From Myxococcales bacterium (GTDB taxonomy: Bacteria > Myxococcota_A > Polyangia > Palsa-1104 > JAEUJZ01): a stretch of 64,000 nucleotides of DNA. The position numbers were made by a program, and so were the translations under genes. Below the pieces are notes generated by a model. It saw only the letters and a list, made by a program, of their open reading frames with translations, had not been told where the DNA came from and did not search any database. This document shows positions 17,344 through 25,418 of the stretch, one piece after another. Within the stretch, counting starts at the first letter, position 1. Every line of letters starts with the position of its first letter. The stretch lies in assembly GCA_016794505.1 (NCBI GenBank), contig JAEUJZ010000020.1:1-64000 (forward strand). The letters run 5' to 3'.

Positions 17344-19350
17344 CTAGAGGCCGGAGGACACGCTGGTCGGCGATGAGCACGCCAGCACAAAGGTCGACTT
17401 CAGCGCATCGCGCGCCATGATGCCCGCGGTCTTGGACGCCGCATCGAAGTGCTCGGCCAAGATGCTGCGTGCCGCAGCGTGACGAGCGTCCGCAACCGGA
17501 ATGCCCATGACCGTCTTGACGAAGTCGTCGATCGCCGGCTGTGGCATGGCGCTGGTGTAACGCGGCGTGCCCGGCGTCTTGTCCACCACTTCATCGGCGA
17601 CGCGACGACAGATGTTTTCGACGCTGGCGCGGAAGAACAGGTTGGGATCGCGCGAGACGACTGGCGACTCGGCACCGCGGCTGTACGACGCGGCAGGAAT
17701 CGACAACGACAGACTCGACACTGCGGTCTGCAGCGCAGTCAGGCCCGAGATGGTGTTCATCGCGCAGACATCGTTGATCCCCAAGCGCGACGAGATGGCG
17801 CTGCAGAAGTGTTCTTGCCGCTGAATGGTCACGGGCGCTTCCGATTCCGTAAAGGTCTTGGTGCGCGTGGCCAGGGTGACCAGCGGAGACGAAAACAGCT
17901 CGCGCAGCAGCGTGCGGAAGTTGAAGTTGCTGGCCTTGAACACGTCCACCACGCGCAAGAATTCAGGATCTTCTTCGTTGCACGCCGTCGAGTTGGCGTA
18001 GTAGCAGAGCTTCTGCGTCCAAGCGATCGGCAAGCGGTGATGCTTGGCTAGGTTCGCGGCCAGATCGCTGATGCCGCCGGTCAGGTTCATGGCCACTTCG
18101 TCGTCAAATGCGAAGGCTCCGGCCAGCGTCTTCTGCGCGGCGTCGGTCTGCTCGCTGCCATAGAAGCTGTACGTCTGCCGGAAAAGCTGCCGCATCGGAT
18201 CGAGCGACAGGTGGCACGAAAAGCAGACGGTGCCGGGCTTGACGTGATCGACGGGATCGGTGTCGGTGTCGATCGATGGGATGTTGTTGTTGATCGTGTC
18301 GTCGAAGCTCTTGTTCAGCGCGACGATCGTCGTCTGATTGATGGTCACGCGGTGCTGGTTCGATGGATTGGTCGGCCAGTTGGCAAAGAAGGCAGGCGTG
18401 GTCATAAAACCCACGCGCGGCGTGTTGACGACCAGCTCGGTCGCCGTGCGCAGCTTGGGAATGTCAAAGAACGCCGTTGGTTGCTCTGTGCCCATGGGGC
18501 GACGGATGGTGACAACTTTCCAGTTGTCCCAGTCGGCCTGCGTCCACTGCGAGACGATGCCGTTGGCCACCGTCGGGTTGCAGTTGCGCAAGCGCCCATG
18601 CATGTAGTCATAGATCAGCGACACCGCCGTCTGTCCCGTCGGGACATAGGGATCCGCCATGCAGCCGGCTCCGGCCGTGTTGGTCGTTCCGGGGGTCTTG
18701 AACTTGAGATAGTTCGCGCTGCCCGGATTCACCGAGTCGACATAGCTGGTCGCGGCGACGCTGCTGCCAAACGAAGCGGTAAAGGCCGCGCTGGGGGCCA
18801 AGCGGTTGGTGCGCTGCCCCTTGTCGTTGAAGGTCCAGGTGTCGGCAAAGGCCATGTACGCCATAAGCGGCGCGTTGAGGACGTACCGGTTGCTGGTCAC
18901 CGTCTCGGTCCACGGGCGCCCTTCTTTCATCAGCTGCAGCGCGGTGCGGGCAAAGCTCTCGCGCGCCGACTTGATGAACAGGTTCTGCGTCGCGGCGTTG
19001 AAGCCAAAGCCGCTGGGCAGCTGATCGGAAAAGTTGCTGATGGTGATCTGCGTCTGCTGAAACGCCTGCTGAAAGAACGCGAGCAGCTTGGCCTCTGCTT
19101 CTGGCGTGTTCAGCCACGTATCGATCAGCTCGGGAAGCTTGTTGGGATCGGCCTGCACCGCTTGCAGCTCCGCCTCGGTCAGCGCTTGGCCGGTCAGCAG
19201 GTTCTTGACCTTGGCGGTGTACGCCTCGGGCGCAAACGGTTCGAACGGTGGCTCGGGCGTCGGTTCGGGCATGCTCGACGAGCAGGCAAGGAGCAGAGCC
19301 GCCCCCAGACCCAGCGCGCGGGCATCACCCAGCCTCGGAAATCTAAGCAT
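17344..19350 (-). CDS. Lipoprotein with single c-type haem motif (DUF1588/1592-like)
   Basis: A protein of 668 residues with a lipobox ending in LLLAC and a Pro/Glu-rich spacer. One haem-c attachment motif, CFSCH, lies in the middle (~residue 390) in the context GTVCFSCHLSLDP, as in the DUF1588/DUF1592 planctomycete-type cytochrome group. Several other Cys (CNPTV, CYYANSTAC, CSAI, CAMN) may form disulfides. The ATG at 19350 has a perfect GGAGG five bases upstream. It precedes the Tat-exported partner by 20 bases. In related organisms such pairs recur in many copies and are thought to act together in the envelope; the reaction is unknown. Confidence 0.7.
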   Translation of the reverse strand: MLRFPRLGDARALGLGAALLLACSSSMPEPTPEPPFEPFAPEAYTAKVKNLLTGQALTEAELQAVQADPNKLPELIDTWLNTPEAEAKLLAFFQQAFQQTQITISNFSDQLPSGFGFNAATQNLFIKSARESFARTALQLMKEGRPWTETVTSNRYVLNAPLMAYMAFADTWTFNDKGQRTNRLAPSAAFTASFGSSVAATSYVDSVNPGSANYLKFKTPGTTNTAGAGCMADPYVPTGQTAVSLIYDYMHGRLRNCNPTVANGIVSQWTQADWDNWKVVTIRRPMGTEQPTAFFDIPKLRTATELVVNTPRVGFMTTPAFFANWPTNPSNQHRVTINQTTIVALNKSFDDTINNNIPSIDTDTDPVDHVKPGTVCFSCHLSLDPMRQLFRQTYSFYGSEQTDAAQKTLAGAFAFDDEVAMNLTGGISDLAANLAKHHRLPIAWTQKLCYYANSTACNEEDPEFLRVVDVFKASNFNFRTLLRELFSSPLVTLATRTKTFTESEAPVTIQRQEHFCSAISSRLGINDVCAMNTISGLTALQTAVSSLSLSIPAASYSRGAESPVVSRDPNLFFRASVENICRRVADEVVDKTPGTPRYTSAMPQPAIDDFVKTVMGIPVADARHAAARSILAEHFDAASKTAGIMARDALKSTFVLACSSPTSVSSGL

Positions 19351-19581
19351 GTCAGCCTCCTAGAGCGGGCCTTGGGGGACGATGCTCGGACCCACATGCA
19401 GTGACTGCAGTCGCGGTGGACCCATCGACCAGCAGGCTGCCAAAGCGAAGAACGCCCCCCAGCGATCCCGCAGAAAAATGAAGCGTCATTATCGCACGCA
19501 GGTCTGCCCTTCGGCGTTCCCTGGCTTGTTGTTGCGTGCCGAGGCAAGCAGCGGTGTATGCTCGCCGCCCGGAAGAACACG

Positions 19582-20016
19582 ATGCAGTCATCGAATCATG
19601 ATGCCGGTGGCCCCCCACAGCACCCGCCCGGTCGACACCTGTATTTCGACGATCGCGCTGCGGTCCCCTGGCATCGCAGCTTGGCTGCGGCGCTTTTCCA
19701 AGCGCGCGACCAAGGCAAGCGCGTGCTGATCGTCATCGGTCGCCGGGACTGCGGCGGCACCCGCGCGCTCATCGAAAAGATCGTCCCGAAGCAAGAGATC
19801 GCAGACGAGCTACGAGCCAGCTTTGTCTGCGTGTGCGGCGATCACGGCTCGCAGGAAGAAGCCGTCTCGGCGCTCACGCATCAGGCACCGCGACGTGAAC
19901 CTACCCCTTTGTGCCTGTACACCGATGCCGATGGTCGCCTGTTGCACTCGACGGTTGGCGGCCGCCCGGCCGCGGTGTTCTTGCGCGATCTGACCGAAGC
20001 ACACGCTCGTCGTTAG
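19582..20016 (+). CDS. Thioredoxin-like protein without CxxC
   Basis: A protein of 144 residues whose layout suggests a thioredoxin fold of the DUF255/YyaL-N type: W-H-x-x-x-x-x-A-A-L-F-x-A, then KRVLIVIG, a Cys-containing turn, a helix, and a later PTPLCLYTDADGRLL strand pair followed by Gly-Gly. The active site position reads RDCGGT, so only one Cys of the usual pair remains. Disulfide exchange is therefore unlikely; metal or nucleotide binding is possible. The ATG at 19582 has GGAAG eight bases upstream. A lipoprotein gene follows 19 bases after its stop, so the two are probably cotranscribed. Confidence 0.6.
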   Translation: MQSSNHDAGGPPQHPPGRHLYFDDRAAVPWHRSLAAALFQARDQGKRVLIVIGRRDCGGTRALIEKIVPKQEIADELRASFVCVCGDHGSQEEAVSALTHQAPRREPTPLCLYTDADGRLLHSTVGGRPAAVFLRDLTEAHARR

Positions 20017-20035
20017 GCGAGCCAAGGAGAGCGAC

Positions 20036-20758
20036 ATGTCCATGCTGCGACGCTTGCTTCCTTTGGGATGGCTGAGTCCCTGCTTGCTGCTGAGCGGATG
20101 CCTGGGGCCCGTGATGATCAACGGCACAGCGACACCGCGCCAGAACCTTGAGTACGGTGGACAGCCCTATGCGGTTCGCCATTTGAACGCCCACCCGCAG
20201 CCCGGCGGGCCATCGAGCGGCGTCAAAGAACAGGGCGGACGCATCACCGGCATGATCTGCGGCAGCGACGTCGACGTAACCGTCACGCATGCTGGCGATC
20301 ACGTCGAGCTATACGGTGTCGTCGAAAACCAGCACACCACGACGCTGCAGATCGCCGAGACCCAAGGCTTTCACACGATCAGCGGCGCCCTTGCCTTTCG
20401 CGAAGTGAAGCTGGAGCTTTTTGGCGATCGCCTGCGCGGCTACATCGGTCGCTGCCCCGTCGATATGCAGCAAGAAGGCGATGCCTTGGTCGAGACCGTG
20501 GTGTCAGGCGGACAGCCGATGCGGCTGCAGCTAAACGGCCTGGGCACGCTGTGGAAAATTCCCGCGGCGCCGCAGGCGATCATCCTGCCAATGGTGGTGA
20601 GCTGTCTGATCGAAAAGACGTTTGAAAACCTGGGTCGCAATCCGCCGGCCTTGGGGTTTGGCGGCCCGGTCTCGGCACAGCCGCCGAACACGCTGCGCTT
20701 TGCGACGCCGAGCAACCGCGACTGCGGCAGTGCATCGGTGCAGCGCCCTGGTCCCTAG
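20036..20758 (+). CDS. Hypothetical lipoprotein
   Basis: A protein of 240 residues with a signal peptide ending in LLLSGC. The mature part has a few widely spaced Cys (CGSDVDV, GRCPVD, SCLIE, DCGSA) and beta-rich sequence. I recognise no domain. It directly follows the thioredoxin-like gene with 19 bases between them and an AAGGAGAG ribosome-binding site. Confidence 0.65.
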   Translation: MSMLRRLLPLGWLSPCLLLSGCLGPVMINGTATPRQNLEYGGQPYAVRHLNAHPQPGGPSSGVKEQGGRITGMICGSDVDVTVTHAGDHVELYGVVENQHTTTLQIAETQGFHTISGALAFREVKLELFGDRLRGYIGRCPVDMQQEGDALVETVVSGGQPMRLQLNGLGTLWKIPAAPQAIILPMVVSCLIEKTFENLGRNPPALGFGGPVSAQPPNTLRFATPSNRDCGSASVQRPGP

Positions 20759-21034
20759 GTCCGCGTCGCGTACCCTCGCGTCAAGAACGCATCGAAGAAC
20801 CGAAGGTCGTCTGCCTGCTCGATCCAAGAGGCGACGCTCTGTCCGTTCCGTCGGGTCATACGGTATCGGTCGGCTGACGCGGCGTGGCGATGCGCGCGTC
20901 TACCTTTGCCCACGCGGCCATGCAGGAAGTCCGCGCAGCCGAGCACGCCTCGTTCGTCGATGCCAAGGGCGTCCCCTGAAGCCGGCGTGTGAGTGATTGA
21001 TTCGAGGGCGCGCCTTCCAATAGTATTAGCGTGT

Positions 21035-21913
21035 ATGTCCAGTAAACTCCCCGTATCAGAGCGGTTTGCAGCAGAGATCTTGCATTGGTTCCCCAAGCAA
21101 GCGTTCAGCCGTGGGATGGGCTGGGCGTCGCGCCTGCCGGTTCCCAGACCGCTTCGCGATCCGATCTATCGCAGCTTCGCACGCCACTATGGTGTCGATC
21201 TGAGCGAGCTAGATCGTCCGCTTTCGGAATACGATCGCTTCGATGACTTCTTCTGCCGTCCGCTGCCGCAGGGTGCGCGACAGATCGAAGATGGCGCCGA
21301 TGTGCTGGTTGCTCCCTGCGACGGAGTTCTGTCGGTGCAGGGCCTTACAAGCGACGGCCTGTGCATCCAAGCCAAAGGACACGACTACACGGTCAGCGGC
21401 CTTCTTTCCGATGAGCGGGCTGCCGAGCGCTTTCGCGGCGGGCTGTTTATGACCATCTATCTGGCGCCGCATAACTATCACCGAGTACACAGCCCCCTCG
21501 ACGGAGAAGTGGTTGGTTATCGCCACATCCCAGGGGCGCGTTATCCTGTCAATCAGCTCTCGGTGACCAATGTCCCCAACCTGTTTGCCAGAAACGAGCG
21601 CGTGGTGACGTACCTGCGCACGGGCCTGGGAGAAGTGGCGTTGGTGATGGTGGCAGCGACAGGCGTGGGCAACATCACGGTGTCGTACGAGCCATCGCTT
21701 TGCACGATGGCCGGCGGCCCCGATCGCGGCGCCTGCACATACGATCAAGGCAAGCCGCTAAACAAGGGGGATGAGCTTGGCATTTTCCATTTGGGTTCGA
21801 CGGTCATCTTGCTCTTCGAGCCGGGTCGCGTGACCAGCGAGACCACGGTAGGCAGCGTGCTTCGAGTCGGCCAGAGCATCGGCCGGAAAACCTCTTCGCA
21901 TCAAGGCCAGTAA
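21035..21913 (+). CDS. psd: Phosphatidylserine decarboxylase
   Basis: A protein of 292 residues that makes phosphatidylethanolamine from phosphatidylserine at the inner membrane. It has the family features: the opening LP...RFAAEILHWFPKQAFSRGMGWASR region, FDDFFCRPL, ALAPHNYHRVHSP-like segment (LAPHNYHRVHSPLDG) and the self-cleavage site LGST, where S255 becomes the pyruvoyl group. The ATG at 21035 gives a normal N-terminus; an in-frame GTG at 20993 is also possible and neither has a clear ribosome-binding site. The stop is two bases from the GTG start of the next gene. Confidence 0.95.
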   Translation: MSSKLPVSERFAAEILHWFPKQAFSRGMGWASRLPVPRPLRDPIYRSFARHYGVDLSELDRPLSEYDRFDDFFCRPLPQGARQIEDGADVLVAPCDGVLSVQGLTSDGLCIQAKGHDYTVSGLLSDERAAERFRGGLFMTIYLAPHNYHRVHSPLDGEVVGYRHIPGARYPVNQLSVTNVPNLFARNERVVTYLRTGLGEVALVMVAATGVGNITVSYEPSLCTMAGGPDRGACTYDQGKPLNKGDELGIFHLGSTVILLFEPGRVTSETTVGSVLRVGQSIGRKTSSHQGQ

Positions 21914-21914
21914 C

Positions 21915-24167
21915 GTGAGCAAACAACCGCGCGGAACAGGCGAAGATCTGCTGTTTAGCCAAAGCGAGCTTGCGGAGCTGGATGCCGAGCTTGCGCCCCA
22001 ACCCGATGAAGCCGAGCTAGCCAGCGCACGGACGCCGCCACAAGGGCCGCCGCCGTCTCTGGACGATCTGGTGGACTCGGCCTTTTCCGACGAAGCCACC
22101 GTCGAAAGACAGCCGCCAGCGCTGGACGAACACAGCGACCTGGCGGCCGGCTTCGTCAACTTTGAAGCCGAGCCAGCGAATACGGCCGAGATCCTCGCGG
22201 CCGCGATCGAGCAAGAGCCGATCAGCTCGGCGCCGCCACCGGCCCGCAAGGCAGTGCCCGGAGAGCCGAGCTTAAGGGCGCCAATCGCAGGCGAGCGCGC
22301 AGCCAACGCGGGCAGCAGTGGACCGGCACCACTGCCCCCGATCTCGGGCCTTGGCGAGCAGCACATGCCATCGGTGATGTTCGATGACTCGCCATTTGCC
22401 GAAGAAGCGGCGCGAACCGATGCCGCCGAGCTGACGCCCGAGCTGGCCGAGCTGGCCGCATCGATGAACAACCGCAGCGACCGCGGCACGCGACCCGCCA
22501 GCAGCGATGCCGTACTCAGCTCGTCGCCGTCACCGAGCTCGAACAGCTTGCCGGTGACCGTCGGGCCTGAGAGCGGTGGCAGCGTCCCCAGCCATCGCGC
22601 TCCAGCCCTGGTGGCCTTGAGCCATGCCGTCGACAGCGGCGAGGCCCCCGCTCTAGAGGCCGAAGCGCCCGCCGCGTCCGTCGTCTCTCCGTCGAGCAGC
22701 ACGCCGGTCGTGGCTCTCGATGATCTAGAGTTTCATGTTGTCGAAGACTCGGAAGAGCGGCCGACGAGCGCCGCCGATGCCGAGGCACCGAGCGAAGAAG
22801 CAGCCAGCGAAAGCGCTGAGTCAGACGAGTCGACGGCCGAGCAAGCAGCCGGTGAAAGCGCCGGCCAAGACGATGCAAACATCGACGCTGGCTGGTCCGA
22901 AGCCGCTGAAGAGGCGGCCCTTACCCCAGCTAGCTCGACATCCGAAGATCTGTCGCCGATCGGTGCCGTGTCCGAAGAGGCCGACGACCGACCCGCGCCA
23001 AACCACGTCGCAGATCCTCAGCTGAGCAGCCAGGCCACGCCGATCCTGAGTCAGACGGCGGCGGCGGCCGAGCTAGAAGCGCCTGCGGCTCTGGCGCAGC
23101 CATCTCAGCCACAGGCGACACTTCCACAGCCGCCAGCCTCGGCCCTGCGTCGGACTTCGCCCAACATTCCGCCGCCGCCACCGCCGGCCCCCAGTCGTCC
23201 GGTGACGCAGCCGAATATCACGCCGGCCAGCCGCACACCACCACCCTCACCGCCACCACCGCCTGCGCAGGCCGCGGCACCACCGCCGGTCCCCGCCACC
23301 GCCCGGCCCGTCGCCGCTGCAGCAGCCCAAGCCCCTGCGCCGGCTCCGCCCCCTTCGGGGTCTGCTGGTGGCATCAGCTTTGGCGAGGAAACCAAGCTGC
23401 GCAAGAAGCGCCGCAGCAAGCAGTGGTTCGAGGAGATCTTCGACGAAGATTACCTGCACACACTGCCGTTTTTGACGCCGCAGCAGACCGAGCGCGAGGT
23501 CGGCTTCCTGCTTGAGACGCTAGAGCTTCCGCAGGGAGGCCGCGTCCTGGATGTCGGCTGTGGCTATGGTCGTCACGCGATGGAGATGGCCGCGCGCGGC
23601 TACAAGACCGTCGGTCTGGATCTGTCGCTGCCGCTTCTGATTCGCGCCACCGATGCAGCGCGTCGCGTCGGGGTCAACGTCGACTTTGTGCATGGCGACA
23701 TGCGCGAGATGACATTCGAAAACGAATTCGACGGCGCGTATTGCTTCTATACGACGTTTGGGTTTTTCGACGACGACACCAACCGTCGCGTCGCAGCCGG
23801 TATCGCCAAGTCGCTCAAGCCAGGGGGTCGCTTCGTGCTTGAGATGATCAACCGCGACTATCTGATCGGCGATCTGCCCTGCCGTGTCTGGTGGCAAGGC
23901 GACGGCTGCGTTGTCCTCGAAGAGGTCGACTTCAACTACTTCACGTCGCGCCTGCAGGTGCAGCGGCAGATCATCTTGGAAAGCGGACGTCAGCTGGAAC
24001 AAGAGATCTCGATCCGCGCCTATTCACTGCACGAGATCGGCAAGGTGCTGACGCATGCTGGGTTCCGCGTGCTGGAAGTGTCCGGCAACTTGGATCTGCG
24101 CGGTCGCTTCTATGGCAACGAGTCGCGTCAGCTAATCGTCGTCTCGGAAAAGCGCGCCGACGCCTAA
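21915..24167 (+). CDS. SAM methyltransferase with long disordered N-terminus
   Basis: A protein of 750 residues. Residues 1 to ~485 are low-complexity, acidic and rich in Ala, Glu, Ser and Pro, turning into a Pro/Ala tract (PPPPPAPSRP) before residue ~485. The rest is a class I methyltransferase: VLDVGCGYGRHAMEMA is the SAM loop, GLDLS the acidic ribose-binding turn, GDMREM the adenine-side segment and LKPGGRFVLEM the late strand. The substrate is unknown. The GTG at 21915 lies two bases after the psd stop, pointing to translational coupling with phosphatidylethanolamine synthesis, though a lipid substrate is only a guess. Such an N-terminal extension is not part of the methyltransferase family. 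Confidence 0.8.
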   Translation: MSKQPRGTGEDLLFSQSELAELDAELAPQPDEAELASARTPPQGPPPSLDDLVDSAFSDEATVERQPPALDEHSDLAAGFVNFEAEPANTAEILAAAIEQEPISSAPPPARKAVPGEPSLRAPIAGERAANAGSSGPAPLPPISGLGEQHMPSVMFDDSPFAEEAARTDAAELTPELAELAASMNNRSDRGTRPASSDAVLSSSPSPSSNSLPVTVGPESGGSVPSHRAPALVALSHAVDSGEAPALEAEAPAASVVSPSSSTPVVALDDLEFHVVEDSEERPTSAADAEAPSEEAASESAESDESTAEQAAGESAGQDDANIDAGWSEAAEEAALTPASSTSEDLSPIGAVSEEADDRPAPNHVADPQLSSQATPILSQTAAAAELEAPAALAQPSQPQATLPQPPASALRRTSPNIPPPPPPAPSRPVTQPNITPASRTPPPSPPPPPAQAAAPPPVPATARPVAAAAAQAPAPAPPPSGSAGGISFGEETKLRKKRRSKQWFEEIFDEDYLHTLPFLTPQQTEREVGFLLETLELPQGGRVLDVGCGYGRHAMEMAARGYKTVGLDLSLPLLIRATDAARRVGVNVDFVHGDMREMTFENEFDGAYCFYTTFGFFDDDTNRRVAAGIAKSLKPGGRFVLEMINRDYLIGDLPCRVWWQGDGCVVLEEVDFNYFTSRLQVQRQIILESGRQLEQEISIRAYSLHEIGKVLTHAGFRVLEVSGNLDLRGRFYGNESRQLIVVSEKRADA

Positions 24168-24253
24168 GCACCGACTTTTCGGTCGCCGCGAAACCCAACG
24201 CCGTCAGCCTGGGCGTGTATGGCTGCGCAGGCTGAGTCTGAGTGAGAAGCACC

Positions 24254-25261
24254 ATGGCAGCACCCCAGAACGGTTCTTCGGACGCTCCCGCGGCGAAGGA
24301 CGAAGCGCATGCCGGCCACGGCGGTGGCTTGCGTGTCGTCATCGTCGCGCTGATCGTCAACACCCTGATCGCTGTGTTCAAGTTCATCGCCGCCGCGATC
24401 AGTGGCTCTACCGCCATGCTGGCCGAAGCGGTTCACTCGCTGGCCGACACGGCAAACCAGATCTTTCTGCTCGTCGGCATGCGCCGCTCGACGCGGCCCC
24501 CCGATTACCTGCACCCGTTTGGATACGGCACCGAGACCTATTTCTGGTCGTTCATCGTCGCAGGCAGCATCTTTACCATCGGCGCCATCGTCAGCATGTG
24601 GGAAGGCCTAGAGAAGATCTGGCACATCCTGCACAACACGTATCACCCACACGGCGACGTGCGCTGGGCCATCGTGGTGCTCAGCGTGTCGATCCTTTTG
24701 GAGCTGTGGTCGCTGCGCGCAGCGGTCTCGGAGTTCCGTCACATCACGCGCGGTCGTGGCCTGCTCAAGACGATCCAAGATGCCCGCGATCCGACAGTGA
24801 TCACGGTGCTGTTTGAAGACGTGGCGGCCATCTTTGGCCTAATCATCGCGCTGGTCGGCATCCTGCTTGCGCACTATCTGCACCAGCCGATCTGGGACGC
24901 GCTGGCGTCGGTGTTCGTCGGCGTATCGCTGGGTGTGGTGGCGGTCTTCCTGGGACGCGAATCGATGAGCCTGCTCGTCGGTGAAGCGGTGCCAGAAGAA
25001 GAACACAAGCACATGGTCGATGTCACCGCGGCGTTTCCCGGTGTGCTGGAAGTCATCCACATCCGCACGCTGCACATCGCCCCCCGCGAAGTGCTGGGCG
25101 CGTTCAAGCTGCGCTTTGCCCGTGACCTGACGATGGATCAGCTCGAAGTAACCATTAACGAGCTAGAAAGTCGTCTGCGCAGCGAGTTCCCACACCTGCG
25201 TCGCATCTACATCGAGCCTGGCTTCGACGAGTCCAAGGGACGCGACCCGCAGCATCACTAG
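24254..25261 (+). CDS. Cation diffusion facilitator, ZnT9-like subgroup
   Basis: A protein of 335 residues with six predicted membrane spans and a cytoplasmic C-terminal metal-binding-fold domain. A His-rich N-terminus (HAGHGGG) leads into span 1. Span 2 keeps the metal site HSLAD (AEAVHSLADTANQ), but span 5 has FEDVAAIFG in place of the usual HxxxD, as I recall for SLC30A9/ZnT9 relatives. It is expected to move a divalent cation (Zn, Mn or similar) against protons. The ATG at 24254 is preferred over a GTG at 24242. It is followed by 13-bp tandem repeats and a convergent gene. Confidence 0.88.
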   Translation: MAAPQNGSSDAPAAKDEAHAGHGGGLRVVIVALIVNTLIAVFKFIAAAISGSTAMLAEAVHSLADTANQIFLLVGMRRSTRPPDYLHPFGYGTETYFWSFIVAGSIFTIGAIVSMWEGLEKIWHILHNTYHPHGDVRWAIVVLSVSILLELWSLRAAVSEFRHITRGRGLLKTIQDARDPTVITVLFEDVAAIFGLIIALVGILLAHYLHQPIWDALASVFVGVSLGVVAVFLGRESMSLLVGEAVPEEEHKHMVDVTAAFPGVLEVIHIRTLHIAPREVLGAFKLRFARDLTMDQLEVTINELESRLRSEFPHLRRIYIEPGFDESKGRDPQHH

Positions 25262-25314
25262 CCGCCGCGCACCCGCCCCACCACGCAGCGCTGATTTCGG
25301 GACCACGTCTTGTC

Positions 25315-25418
25315 GATTGAGCGACGCGATCGAACGACGTGATCGAGCGACGTGATCGAGCGACGCGATCGAGCCAGCCGATTGATCCGTGCGATCGAGC
25401 TATCCAATCGACAGCGCC
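25315..25418. repeat. 13-bp tandem repeat, eight units
   Basis: Units of exactly 13 bases, consensus GATCGAGCGACGY, begin at 25315, 25328, 25341, 25354, 25367, 25380, 25393 and 25406. The first four are nearly identical and the last four decay. Most contain the palindrome CGATCG across the unit boundary. The array lies between convergent genes and runs over the stop codon and last codons of the minus-strand gene ending at 25400. Confidence 0.85.

Noticed and set aside
20755..21096. Minus-strand frame between the lipoprotein and psd
   Set aside because: No ribosome-binding site or motif; the gap is probably non-coding.
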